NCBI GenBank assembly: GCA_963576565.1
Contig: OY755044.1
Location: 94,998,752 to 95,062,751, forward strand
Direction: 5' to 3'
DNA: 64,000 nucleotides
Source of the DNA: Aspidapion aeneum
Lineage: Eukaryota; Arthropoda; Insecta; Coleoptera; Brentidae
In this document: positions 33,648-45,235 of the stretch, in pieces
Layout of the letters: each line of letters starts with the position of its first letter
Position numbering within the stretch: the stretch's first letter is position 1
Made by a program: the position numbers and the translations under genes
The notes under the pieces: generated by a model
What the model was told of the DNA's origin: nothing
Seen by the model: the letters and a program-made list of their open reading frames with translations, nothing else
Databases searched by the model: none

Positions 33648-33772
33648 CTGATACAAAAGAAACTAAAATAAATGGCAGGCAGAAACTGTAAAGGAAAATT
33701 ATCTACTAGTATCTTTAGTAATTAATTTTTTCCGTTATGATCAAACATGAGGGTCTAAATAGGCAAAGTTTA

Positions 33773-35325
33773 TCTGAGGGCACGGCAGTGCCTCACCAAG
33801 TTCGCGCGCCGTAACCATCTTTTCTTGAAACATTTCAGCCGATATTTGACCTACCTAAAACTCTACTTCCTACTATATGAACCGAACCGAACCGAACCGA
33901 ACAACCCCTCCAATTTCATGGAATTCCATAAAGTAGTAAAGTAGTTACGAATTTTCAAAAAACGTCGAAATTGCCACTCACTCACTCACTCATGTATAGA
34001 TCATCAATATTCTACTGTACTTCCAGACATGCTACAAAGCTGAAATTTGGCAGACTGATAGAAATTATGACCAAACCCCTGAAAAAAATCAAAAAACTTA
34101 TCTAAAAGTAGCATCGCCCACTTCCAGAAATGCTAGAGAGTTGAGCTTTGGCAGACTAATAGGAACTATGATAAAACTATAGGCAAAAATCAAAAAACCT
34201 CAAAATTTTAATTTACTCCCCTCCCCTATACATTTAAAGTTATGTAAAAGTAGCATTGCCCACTTCCAGAAATGCTAGAGAGTTGAGCTTTGGCAGACTG
34301 ATAGAAACTATAATAAATAAAACTATAGGAAAAAATTAAAACACCCCAAAATTCTAATTTACTTCCCTCCCCTATAAATGTAAAGTTAAGTAAAAGTAAC
34401 ATTACCTACTTCCAGGCATGCTAGAGAGCTGAGCTTTGTAAGACTGAAAGAAAATGATAAAACTATATGAAAAAATTAAAACACCAACATTTTAATTTAC
34501 TTCCCTCTCCTATAAATTTAAATTTATATAAAACTAACATTGCACGCTTCTAGAAACGCTAGAGAGCTGAGCATTGGAATGCTGATAGAAATTATGATAA
34601 AACCATGGGAAAAAATTCAAAAAGTCCAATATTTTCATTTACTCTCCTCCCCTATAAATGTAAAGTTATGTAAAAGTAACATTACCCACTTCCAGAAACG
34701 CTAGAGAGCTGAGCATTGGAAGACTGATAGGAACTATGATAAAACTATAGGACAAAATTTAAAAACACGACAATTTTAATTTATTTCCCTCTCCTATAAA
34801 TGTATTTATATAAAACTAACATTGCCCACCTCCAGAAATGCTAGAGAGCTGAGCATTGGAATGCTAATAGAAATTATGATAAAACCATGGGAAAAAATTT
34901 ATAAGTCCAATATTTTCATTTACTCTCCTCCCCTATACATGAGCTTTGGAAGGCTAATAGGAACTACGATAAAACCATGGAAAAAAATTAAAAAACCTCA
35001 AAAATTTAAGTAGGGCATTGCAAAAGTTTTGAATAATATTCCGCATATTTTACTACTTTAAAAATTAAGTATTATCCTATTCCTTTAAAAAAGAAGTGAA
35101 ATCATAACAAAAACATTTCATGTAAAAAAAGGCCAAGTACGCGGAAATGGCATTCCGTAAAAAGAATTGAGATAAAAGTAAAGCCAAGTTCTCCAATACA
35201 AATTTCAAAATGAAAGGTTCTTACTAGTTTGGAAATATTTTTCTAAACTTGGCTATTACGGCTGTAAATGACTCTTAGGCATAGTGCTAAATTGAACATA
35301 AAGAAGTTTGGCTGTACAAGTAAAT
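33773..35325 (-). mobile_element. Composite palindrome/tandem-array element, family B copy 2
   Basis: Reverse copy: 3' module with the GGCACGGCAGTGCC hairpin at 33781, tandem ~150-bp units (about 34060-35010), then one and a half arms of the palindrome (35131-35325), truncated in the second arm. Occupies most of the intron between the exons at 33402 and 35491. Confidence 0.75.
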
Positions 35326-35490
35326 TTAGCAGTTGGGTGTTTATTTTATTAATTTTTATTTTGCTTAAAGTTATTTAAACTTATTTTTCTTCTTTCGATC
35401 CCCTCAATCATCAGGTCTCCTTAAATTCCAACAAAGATAGATTTTGTAATAACGCTTTTAAAATATATTTGTTTTAAATTTTAAACTTAC

Positions 35491-35827
35491 CTTGCTAATT
35501 CAAGCTCTCCCATTTTGTTAAGTTGCTCTGGTTCACTTTGATCTTCACGCTTTTGGCCTTTTTTTGCTTGATTTTTTTTTGTTTTTTTGCTAACGGTTTT
35601 CTTAAGGTCATTCTTCTTTAAATTGCTTAATAGCTTGACACGAACCGGGTCATATTGTTTGCCCAAAACTCTATTTATTCTGTTAATAACGGCATCTGCA
35701 AATCTGTTATATTTGGATATGTAGACAGGTGGCATTTTCAGTAAAGCGGGCTTAGCCGATCCTAAAAAATCGAGTTTAGTTCTTGAACAAATATTTTGGT
35801 AGACTTCGGAAGACACACAAACTGCCC
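35491..35827 (-). CDS. Probable host gene exon, upstream (exon 1 here)
   Basis: Donor GCAAG|GTAAGT at 35490; probable acceptor '...ttgggacag' before 35827. The frame gives AVCVSSEVYQNICSRTKLDF, LGSAKPALLKMPPVYISKYN, RFADAVINRINRVLGKQYDP and then a Lys/Gln/Glu-rich linker ending ELELA. The basic linker matches the style of exon 2, and orientation and strong splice donor agree. But it ends with two bases of a codon, and exon 2 starts in phase 0, so an exon between them is missing or one site is misjudged. Family not recognised. Confidence 0.65.
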
Positions 35828-35842
35828 CTGTCCCAAAAAACA

Positions 35843-36905
35843 TATATATGGTTTATGATTTTTCCTGAAAAAATACGAACTTTGCAGAAAAGTTTCTTAC
35901 TAGTATTTAGAAAATATTGCAAATAACAAATAATCACATCAGTGACCTTAGTACAAGACAATAAATTAAAAAAATTGCCATTTTGAAAAAGTGACCCCTT
36001 CGATTTTTGTATTTTTTTGAAAAAAGATGCTCTAATATTTTGTCTATTGCCTTTAAAAATTTTAGAGTGGGTCAAGAAGTATAAATGCCAAAAAGAAAAA
36101 TTTTTGTTTAAAGGTGCAAAGGCCTTGGCCCTAATTATATGTGTATGGGCAAGCGAGCAGTCCTATTGAAGCGCCCGGGGTGTGAATCAATATACCTTAT
36201 ACTAAAAAAAGTTGTTTTGCTTTTTTTTTCAGTGCTGACACCCCCCCCCCCCTTGCATATGAAATTAGAGTGTGTTTTGTGCCACATCTTAATAATTATA
36301 ATACCTAGTCCTGCACTGTTATGACACTCGACGCAACTATACAGGGTGTTCCAAATTCGATTTCTTTGGGAAGTTTCGACCCTCACTTTTGAGTGTCCAG
36401 TATAAAGGATAGCGTTTTTTTTAACTCTGAATTTTGGCAGGGGAGCTATAACTTTGATGTTTACAAAAATAAAATTTTTGCTCAAATCGCTTTTGTATAG
36501 TTTTTGTTGAGTATAACTATTTAGTTGAATTTCATCTAAACTTTTAGGTTATATTGAGTCATCACTCAGTATTTTATTTGTTTAGGTATTACTAGTTTTG
36601 TATTGTTATATATTTTTCATTTTTACAAAAAAAATCTTATAAAACGCAATTTATGGGGCTTTCCATTTTAATTCAAAAATAGAATATTGGAGCAACTTTT
36701 GACAAAAACTTTGAAAAATCGAAGTAGTCAGTCTTAAAATGGCGATTTTTAAATTTTATTGTCTTGCACTAAGTCACTGATTTAAATTTTTTCATTTTTA
36801 ATATTTTTTCGGGAAGCCTTTTGCCCTAATTTCTGAACAGTAGTAAAATACTTTTTTTCGAAGTTCGTAATATTTCAGGAAAAATCATAAACCATAGATA
36901 TGTTT
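35843..36905. repeat. 1.06-kb palindrome abutting a host exon
   Basis: Left arm from 'atggtttatgatttttcctg' (35848), right arm ending 'caggaaaaatcataaaccat'. About 250 bp of each arm pair well ('gacaataaa', 'cgatttttg'). The loop (36.1-36.6 kb) holds a CAGGGTGTTCCAAATT end motif at 36342, a C13 run and 'gagtgtccagtataaaggat'. Its left end lies within 20 bp of the exon acceptor at 35827. Confidence 0.75.
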
Positions 36906-37151
36906 TTGCCAATTAAGAAGATAAAACACCCTATAGATTTAAGGAATCGCAACATATTGTCAAATGTTTTATCTTGGTGTAATCGGTACTCATAGGGAAA
37001 TTAAAAAATACATTTTTATTCAAATCAAAATTTTTAAGTGCCAAAGGTGACCGGTTTGATATGGAAAGCCCCATATATTTAAACTTCTATGGCATTTTTC
37101 CGATTTTTTCCTGTTTTTCGAGAATATACGTAGGCTGTGATGTATTATTAA

Positions 37152-37364
37152 ATACTCCGTCAATTTATGGGCACCTAGGCTCACACGAATCTGCCCCCGC
37201 CTTTTTTTTTTTGCTTGTGTCCAGTGGATTTTATTAATTTTTAAACGGGACCATCTAGATTCAAAACACAACCTTGGTATGAAATTTTATCAAAATCGGG
37301 CAAGCAGTTTTTGAGTTATGCGCGTTGGTTGTTACAGACAGACTAAAACGCAAAGGCATATAAA
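37152..37364 (-). repeat. Family A fragment
   Basis: Reverse copy with 3' end ('aatactccgtcaatttatgg'), conserved block and a single CAGA pair, but with most internal units deleted. It lies directly before a full copy. Confidence 0.75.
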
Positions 37365-37366
37365 AA

Positions 37367-37924
37367 TACTCTGCCAATTTATGGGCACTTAAGCTCACAC
37401 TAGATACTATATTTATAGTGTACGTGTGAGCTAATATAACTAAAAACTGAAATATATTTTATTCAACTCTAGACTCAATTACCTGTCGTTTGATACCACA
37501 CAAGCCATGTTATTACTTAAACTCAAATTTGTGAAATCTACCCCCACTTTAAAAAAAAAACTAAAATGTATTTTGTTTAACTCCAGACTCAATTACCTTT
37601 CGTTTGATATCACACACGCCATATTTTCATATAAATTCTAATTTTTGAAATTTTCCCCCACCCTTTTTTTGTTAAAGAAACTAAAAAGTATTTTGTTTAA
37701 CTCCAGACTCAATTACCTTTCGTTTGATATCACACACGCCATATTTTTACATAAACTTAATTTTTGAAATCTACCCCCACCCTTTTAATTGGCTTGTGTT
37801 TGGTGGATTTTGTTCATTTTTAAATGGGACCATCTCGAGCCAAAACCCAGCTTAGGTACCAAATTTCATTAAAATCGGGCTAGCGGTTTTTGAGTTATGC
37901 GCGTTGGTCGTTACAGACAGACAT

Positions 37925-37976
<52 letters not shown>

Positions 37977-38113
37977 CACAACAAAAAAGTTTCAAAATCA
38001 TCTGAAACGCAAAGATATATAAAAATTTTTGAAATCGGAGCAACTTTTTTTTTCTCGAAAAAATTAGGATCACTATAGCTCACACTACTATAGTATAGTA
38101 TATGTGTGAGCTA
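37367..38113 (-). repeat. Family A element, full copy
   Basis: Reverse-strand copy from 'atactctgccaatttatgg' to the 5' hairpin at 38113, with three internal units, conserved block and microsatellite at about 37916-37974. Confidence 0.85.
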
Positions 38114-38175
38114 ATACTTGGGAAACCCTGTATATATTTTGACAATGTCCTGTTTAAGTCAAGATATCCTGCACT

Positions 38176-38447
38176 CAGCGGCGTAGCGTGAGGGGATGGT
38201 TCGTCGCCCCCCCTGCCCCGTGTGTACTGACGCCCCATGGGTGCCCTATGCTTACTTGTGAAGGGGCGGCAAAGGCAAATCGAGGGGGCGCCAAATTGGC
38301 TGCCTAATAAAAAGAAAGTATACTAAAGACCTGACCTGTTTTTTTTTGTTGGTCATAAATTTTTTTATGGCCGCTCTTTGCCGCCCTCGACACACCCCCC
38401 CCCCGAACCGAACCCCCACCCGCCCCTTAAGGCACGCTGCGCCGCTG
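38176..38447. mobile_element. hAT MITE (CAGCGGCGTAGCGTG ends), copy 1
   Basis: Starts CAGCGGCGTAGCGTG and ends GCACGCTGCGCCGCTG. Left flank CCTGCACT; right flank CCTGTGCACT, the same 8 bp with a 2-bp insertion. GC-rich, with C/G homopolymers. Same family as 46108 and 49849. Confidence 0.8.
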
Positions 38448-38570
38448 CCTGTGCACTGTCTTATATTAGGATTTTGTTGGATTTGTCTTCCGCTTGCTTT
38501 TGCAAATTTTGAACAATAAATAAATAATATAAAATTAGATGTTTTCTGACTACTTCAAAACAGGAGCAAG

Positions 38571-38727
38571 TTCCTTTTAAAAATTTTGAGAAAATTGTGA
38601 AATATTCTTTCAGTCTTCCAGGAACAAATGCAGTGTGTGAAAGAGTATTCAGTTGCATTAACAACTTTTGGAGTGACGAAAAAATTAGTTATGATTACAA
38701 AAATTCAAATAAATTTTATGAAAAAAT
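38571..38727 (+). pseudogene. hAT transposase C-terminal dimerisation relic
   Basis: The plus-strand frame reads PFKNFEKIVKYSFSLPGTNA, VCERVFSCINNFWSDEKISY, then a stop. 'LPGTNA-x-x-ERVFS-x(3)-N-x-W-x-D' is the conserved core of the hAT C-terminal (hATC) dimerisation region. There is no upstream DDE domain and the RNRL-type continuation is lost, so it is a fragment, about 120 bp right of the hAT MITE. Confidence 0.8.
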
Positions 38728-38873
38728 TTAAATTAATAAAAAAAATTTACACATCGCGGAAAAATATCAATTATTATTTTCTAAACAAATATTATATATA
38801 ATTAAATATAACATACTTTCTATAAAAGGTGTTATTGAATAAAGTGCTAATATTAAAGAATATGTATAATATA

Positions 38874-40268
38874 CCGGGTGGGCAAAAAAAAAACGGAAAA
38901 TTTTATTTTTTTTATAACTTTTGAACTGTACGATCGATTTGAATGGGACAAACTGCACTTGGCAGAGAATTAATAAGAGTTTTGACATAATATATTTTTT
39001 GTCCACCATCTCAAAATCCAAGATGGCGGACGAAGTAAAATTGTACCCTTCAAAGATGGTCGTTTATTCTTCTGTTGCGAATATGTTTTAATTATTTTTT
39101 TAAATCAGTAGAAAAGCTGCATTCTTACCACGTACAACAAGGTACGAATCGGCAAAATCGCTTCAGTTGTTCTAAAAAAAAATATTTTTGTTTCTACCAT
39201 TGTTTTGCATATTATACGGTTGCCTTGCCAATCATGTCTGCATTTATTTCTTTATAAATGTCTTACTACTGAACCGATTTTAATAATATAAATTTTTTTT
39301 ATGAGAATTGATTTTTTTAAAAGTTTATCGCAAATTTAAAAGCTTAAGATATCGGACAGAATCATATTTGATTCTTCAAAATGGTGTGTTTATTCTAATA
39401 TTTTTCTTCTTTTTTTAATTTATAGAAAAGCACTGATTTTCTCCACACAACGAGGTTCAAATGAGTAAAATCGGTGTGGTGGTTCTCAAAAAATCTATTT
39501 TTGTTTCAGCCATTGTTTTACAGATTATACGATTGCATTCATTTCCTTTTAAATTCATTATTACTTTGAATTTAAGATGTCGGACAGAATTATAATGAAA
39601 TTCTTCAAAATGGCGTGTTTATTCTTATTTTCCGAAAATAATTTAGTTTTTTTTTAAGATATAGGAAAACACTACTTATTACCTAAAAAATACTACAAAA
39701 TAATATTTAAAAAAAAACTAAAACATTTTCGAAAAATAAGAATATTCACGCCAATTTAAAGAATCAAGTATGATTCTGTCCGACATCGGCAGATTTCGAT
39801 TATAATCTTTGAGGAACTCTCACCATGATTTTTTTTATTTCACTAAAATCGGTTTAGTAATATCGCATTTATAAGAAAAAGAATGGAGACAGGATTGGCA
39901 ATGGAATCGTATAATCGTATAATATGCAAAATAACAAATAAAACAAAAATAGTTTTTTGTTTAAAACCACCAAACTGATTTTGCTGGTTCGTACCTTGTT
40001 GTACGTGGCAAGAACGCAGCTATTTTACTAATTTAAAAAAAAATATTTTGAACATATTCGCAACACAAGAATAAACGAGCATCTTTGGACGGGACAATCT
40101 AATTTCGTCCGCCATCCTGGAGTTTGAAACGGTGGACAAAAAATATATTCAGTCAAAACTCTGATGAATTCTCTGACAGGTCCAGTTTGTCCCATTAAAA
40201 AATCGACTGTATAGTTCAAAAGTTATAATGAAAAAAAAATTGTTCGGCTTTTTTTTTGGCCTACCCGG
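38874..40268. mobile_element. TA-flanked 1.4-kb palindrome (CCGGGTGGGC ends)
   Basis: Ends CCGGGTGGGC and GCCTACCCGG with TA on both sides. Arms over 500 bp pair imperfectly ('gacaaactg', 'atggcggacga', 'ggtacgaa', 'atcggacagaat'). Two further modules in each arm repeat 'accgattttaat' type sequence. Tc1/mariner-like target; no coding. Confidence 0.8.
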
Positions 40269-41317
40269 TATATTTATACTATTATAACAAATATTACAAA
40301 GAAGATTTAGGTTTTTGAGCTAAAAATTTAAAATTAGGTTTTAGTTTAAAGATTTAAAAAATAATTGAGTTAGTTATGTATGTTTATTTTGGTTCTTTAA
40401 TTAGAAGAATGAATTTTTTACTTTAAAAAATAAATTTTTGAAGAATTTTAACCCTTATTTTCTGATTTGCCCCATGTGCTGTTAAAACATGCCCCGATTC
40501 CGGGGTAAGTAGTCAAAAAAAAATTCTCGTCTATAATAATAAAATGTTTACCAAACATACAAGTTCAAATCTAAATGTAAATTCTGGAAAAAATTAGGCA
40601 AAGTAAACTGTAATTAATAAAAAACCAAATTGTGTTACAACTATCCCCGATCTCCCCTACCTAATTTATCTATTTCATAATCTCACGATTATTACACAGG
40701 CGTGAAATTGCAACTCTTTAAGCCTAATTTTCCATCTAACGGAGCATAAAATTTAAAACAAGAAAAACAAGAAAACATTGATGTGACTAAGCCCATAGTG
40801 TTCTACAAACCTGCCTATTCGTGTTGAATTTTTACACGCAATTAAATGGCGTTTAACCGATTTCATTTAGAAAGCAAAACGACGACTACAATGTAGAAAG
40901 ACGTGCTTTTAAAGCAATGAACTCCGTTTGTGTCTTACTAGCTGCTTGTTTCCATAAACCTACTTTTAATCGCTTAAAAATACAGGTGATTCGTATGCAT
41001 TAGGTATTTCACACGATCTTTAAAGCAAATACCTCCCCCAATTTAATTCTCCTGCTGGGACGTACGGTCTGTGAGACCGGTGACAAAAACCTAGTTTCAA
41101 ACGTCCTAAAATCGGACAAAAATACTGTAATAAAAATTAGATCTAACTTCATTTAAATTATTTATTTTCCTTACAAATCTTTTTGTAATGGATGCATAAG
41201 GTATATTTTTTGGAAGAACCAAAATCTAGCCGTTATCTTGTGCAATAAACTTTTTCAAAAACCATTTTTATTTATTTTAAGATTTTTTTTGCAGTTTTTA
41301 TTTAAAAAAAACTGTTT
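40269..41317. other. Unassigned, 1.05 kb
   Basis: AT-rich, with no inverted repeat, known repeat family or splice-bounded exon that I could see. Could be single-copy intergenic sequence or the 5' side of the minus-strand gene. Confidence 0.4.
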
Positions 41318-42087
41318 TAGCTCACACATATACTATACTATAGTAGTGTGAGCTATGGTGATCCTAATTTTTTCGAGAAAAAAAAATTTGCTACGATTTC
41401 AAAATTTTTTATATATCTTTGCGTTTCAGATGATTTTGAAACTTTTTTGTTGCGCCGTCTGTCTGTCTGTCTGTCTATCTGTCTGTCTGTCTGTCTGTCT
41501 GTATGTCTGTCTATCTGTCTGTCTGTCTGTCTGTAACGACCAACGCGCATAACTCAAAAACCGCTTGGCCGATTTTGATGAAATTTGGTACCTAGGCTGG
41601 GTCTTGGGTCGAGATGATACCATTTAAAAATGAACAAAATCCACCAAACACAAACCAAATAAAAGGGTGGGGGTATATTTCAAAAATTAGAGTTTATGTG
41701 AAAATATGGCGTGTGTGATATCAAACGAAAGGTAATTGAGTCTGCAGTTAAACAAAATACATTTTAATTTATTTTAAAAAAAAAGGTGGGGGTATATTTT
41801 AAAAATTCAAGTTTAAGTGAAAATATGGCGTGTGTGATATCAAACGAAAGGTAATTGAGTCCGGAGTTTAACAAAATACATTTTAGTTTTTGTTTTTTTA
41901 AGGGTGGGGGTAGATTTAAAAAATTTGAGTTTAAGTCAAAACATGGCTTGTGTGGTATTAAACAAAAGGTAATTTAGTCTGGAGTTAAATAAAATATATT
42001 TCAGTTTTTAGTTATATTAGCTTACACGTACACTATAATTATAGCACCTAGTGTGAGCTTAGGGGCCCATATATTGGCAGAGTATTT
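41318..42087 (+). repeat. Family A element, full copy
   Basis: Complete order of parts from the 5' hairpin at 41320 through microsatellite (about 41456-41534), conserved block, three units and 3' hairpin to 'ttggcagagtatttt'. A clean reference copy for the family (about 770 bp). Confidence 0.88.
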
Positions 42088-44067
42088 TACTTTATTTACT
42101 TAAAAAACACAAAACTCACTTTAATCACAACACTCTGCTCAGTTGCTATGCCAGACGGGTAACATTATGTGACCAGCATCTTATCTTTTAACAGTAAAGT
42201 CACGAAAAAAAGGTGATTGTGTAATTTTAACAACACTAAGGAGGAAATCAGTCTGCCTTTAATTTCGGTGCAACGAAATTTTACAAAATAAGGTATTTTT
42301 TAAGCTAAAAAACGGAAAAATAAGTCGGTGCGATGAGCCCCTAATGCCTTAAAAATACAGGCCATTCGTATGCAAAATTGGCGTTGACAAAAATTAATAT
42401 ATTTTGCTATTTTAAACAAAAGACTCAAAAATACTTGTAACAAGCTATTCTCCAAAATTTTCCCGTGTGCGCCGGCCGGCGCACAATGGGTTATATGAGA
42501 GGTCTAGCGCGACACACAATTTTAAATCAGTTTTAACCCACTTCTAGATATCGGATTAACTTCAAATTTGGTACACACTTCCGAGACAATATAATATAAG
42601 TTCCGATGACAATATAATATAATTATACTACGAAGTTCACACTTTGAGTATGCTGGAAAGGGGAATACCATCTAAGTATGTCCGATATCGTTCAAAATTG
42701 GTATGTAGGGACTTTTGGGGATGGGGATTACGAATTTTTAATTACATTTTTAAAATTGTGAAATTGACACCGCCCTTGTCCGTCTTGTAAGTCAATTTTG
42801 ACCAACTTGTACAGGGTGTCCCAAATTGGGCACTTTTAGGGGCTTTAAGGTACTTCTAGGGGAGACAGAGAAAAACTGACCACGCATTGTGAGGCTCAGA
42901 TTTCAAGAGAAGACTTATAGTAAAAACTGCATTTTGAAATATCGTCTCGTCTTTGAGCTACGGGGGCTTTTTGAAAAGTCTGCATTTTGGAAGGGGGTCG
43001 ATAACTTCGTTATTAATGGAAATTTTGATTTAGAGTAAATTGCAATTTTATAGACTTTGTCACGAGGAATTCACCCGCTAAATTAAATTTTAACTGTCAC
43101 TTTTAGTTTTTGAGATATGACATAAAGTTGCATTTTTTTTATGGAATGGCCTATATTTTAATTAATTTTCGAATTCGTCATTGAATTCTTTTGAAAATGA
43201 TGTATTATATGTCATAGTTTGATTGAGCAGTTTAGGAGATATTCAGCTTTTTCACTTATTTCCAGTGCGGTATGATTTCTTGCTGAGGAAGGTCAAGGCA
43301 CTCCAGTATTTTTATTATTTTACACAGTCAAAAATATAGTAAGCCTGGTTTGGAAAAATTATAATTCAGCTGACGGCCCTCAAAGCCTAGTTATAAAAAG
43401 TAACAAAAATGATACATGTTTTAAAATAAAATTAAAACGCTTTTGTATGCAAAATAATTTCATATAAAAGCGTAATGTCAAATTGTTTAAACAATTGAAA
43501 ATAATGACAAAACGCTAAGGAGCAAGGCCAGCTTGATTTGCATAGTATAAGACAACAAAACTATAGGAGCATTGAAGTAGGATTTGACCGCAAGGCTTTC
43601 ACGTCAATGGCGCATGACGTCATTCAACGCACACTAGACGAGGCTTTTTAATACATATTTCATAATAAAACTAAATTTGAAATGTTTATTTAAATTTTGC
43701 AATTACAGCTAAACTTGTTAGCACTGTACCTAAGAGTCAATTATGCAGCCTCAGTCAAGAAGGTAAAAATCAGGATTACCAAACCTAAACTTTAGGGTCC
43801 CGACTTCTAATCTAATCTACACCGCGGTGGATGGGGAACTATAAACGGGCCCGCGAAAAAATAGGCGACCGGCCCTTATTTTACAAAAAGGTAAAACTAC
43901 AACAACGCTAGTAAACTAGCCTAACAAGTGCAGAAAATCGATTTGTCAGCACGCAAATATCGTTGATAGAACGATGCGTAGCGAGTTCTGTCAAGCATTA
44001 AAGTGTTCAAAAATTGCTTTCTGCAAGTGTTAAGAATAGTTGAGGTTGTACGAGCATAAGAAAAACA
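42088..44067. other. Mostly unassigned, about 2 kb
   Basis: A GCCGGCCGGC palindrome lies at 42473. A one-sided CAGGGTGTCCCAAATT end sits at 42814 with no partner. 43684-43760 is a diverged piece of the family B palindrome ('agcactgtacctaagagtca'). 43607-43618 contains TGACGTCA (CRE-like). No exon was recognised. Confidence 0.4.
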
Positions 44068-44400
44068 AAAAAAGAAATGGATCCATGACGAAACTAATAC
44101 CTTCCAAGCTATTTCCATGCTATATCAGCCTTAAAAACAGTTTTTTTATAAATATCTTCGTTAAAAAGTTAAATCCGGAATTTTTGCGTTATGTAATTTA
44201 AGGACGTTCCCTTACAGTATTGAACAGTTCTTTTCGTGAAAATTTCACGATAATCGGTTACGCGGTTTAGCAGCTATCGTGTTACGCACAGACATACACA
44301 GACAGACATCACGACGATATTGCTAAGATAGGTCAAAATACACCCAAATACCACATTTTCGGTGTTGTTATCTCAAAAAAAAAATTGAGATAATAAGCGA
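44068..44400 (+). repeat. Dispersed repeat shared with 59.3 kb
   Basis: 'atggatccatgac', 'taccttccaagct', 'aaaacagtttttt', then a 'cggtttagcagctatcgtg' block with a CAGA stretch and 'gttatctcaaaaaaaa' match 59257-59715 in the same order. Non-coding. Ends just before the hAT element at 44414. Confidence 0.7.
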
Positions 44401-44615
44401 AGGCACATCCACATAGGGTTACCAGACGTCCGGATTAATCCAGACATGTCCAGATTTTTACTACGTCCGGGTGGGTCCGGGCGGATTTTTCATAAACGTC
44501 CGGATTTTAAAGTAGCCGCCTTTATAAACATCAAATAATGCAAAATAAACTAGTTTCAAAAAATGTAATTAAACAATAATCGTGGATAAATTTAGCAGTG
44601 TAAATTCACCTTTAA

Positions 44616-44918
44616 GCGGGGTCTTCACATAACGTTTTACCTTACATCTTGCCTGTTCAGTCAAAACGCATCAAGTAAAACTTTGTGTGCAGACGGAAAA
44701 ACGGACGTTTTACTTGAACTGATTTAAGACGGAAGACCGCCTAGAGAACTGACCGGATCACGCATTGTTTTCCAATAAAACCATCGTTTCGTATCAAAAA
44801 CTGATCTAAAAACGTACGTTAAAACTATCAAGTGTCTACGCTAGTCTTTCAACCGTCATACTTGACCCTTTTGACTGACAGGCAAGACGTAAGGTAAAAC
44901 GTTATGTTATGACCCCGC
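44616..44918. mobile_element. TTAA-flanked MITE nested in a hAT element
   Basis: Starts GCGGGGTCTTCACATAACG; the right end is its inverse, reading CGTTATGTTATGACCCCGC. TTAA lies on both sides (44612-44615, 44919-44922). TIRs of about 65 bp. TTAA targets occur with piggyBac and some other superfamilies; termini alone do not decide. Younger than the host hAT. Confidence 0.8.
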
Positions 44919-44966
44919 TTAAAGTAGTATTATTAATTTCGCCTTGTTGAATTACACTGCTGCCGT

Positions 44967-45235
44967 GTGGTCTTAAGCACACACAATTTTTTTGATGAAG
45001 TTTGTAATCTAAAAAAGTACATATCAGACAATTTTACTTCTGATGACCACAATCTGCCTACCCACGAAAAATGGGCAAAATATTTTAATGCAAGTATTTC
45101 TACCCAGTGGACCAAAGACAGAAATAGGCTGCTTTTATCTTCTGTAAAAGGAATACTCATGACTTCATACAATTTAAGGAATATGAGCTGATCAGAATTT
45201 TACGATTTGTACTTCTGCCTAAAAATACAACGCTG
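44967..45235 (+). pseudogene. hAT transposase C-terminal fragment
   Basis: Reads THNFFDEVCNLKKYISDNF, HEKWAKYFNASIS, then QWTKDRNRLLLSSVKGILMT, SYNLRNMS, TGA, SEFYDLYFCLK. 'QWT-x-x-RNRL-x(3)-VK-x-IL' followed by 'S-x-x-EFY' is the end of hATC. The 'PGxNA...ERxFS' core that should come before QWT is missing, so there is an internal deletion, plus a stop after NMS. Confidence 0.85.

Noticed and set aside
36135..36485. 116-codon minus-strand ORF with a glycine run.
   Set aside because: Lies in the loop of a palindrome, includes a C13 homopolymer, and has no splice context.
43600..43625. TGACGTCA as a CRE promoter element.
   Set aside because: No transcript start or gene nearby; an 8-bp match alone is weak.
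44228..44330. Short CAGACA runs as a CRISPR-like or telomeric array.
   Set aside because: Simple microsatellite runs next to a dispersed repeat; no spacer-repeat structure or telomeric unit.
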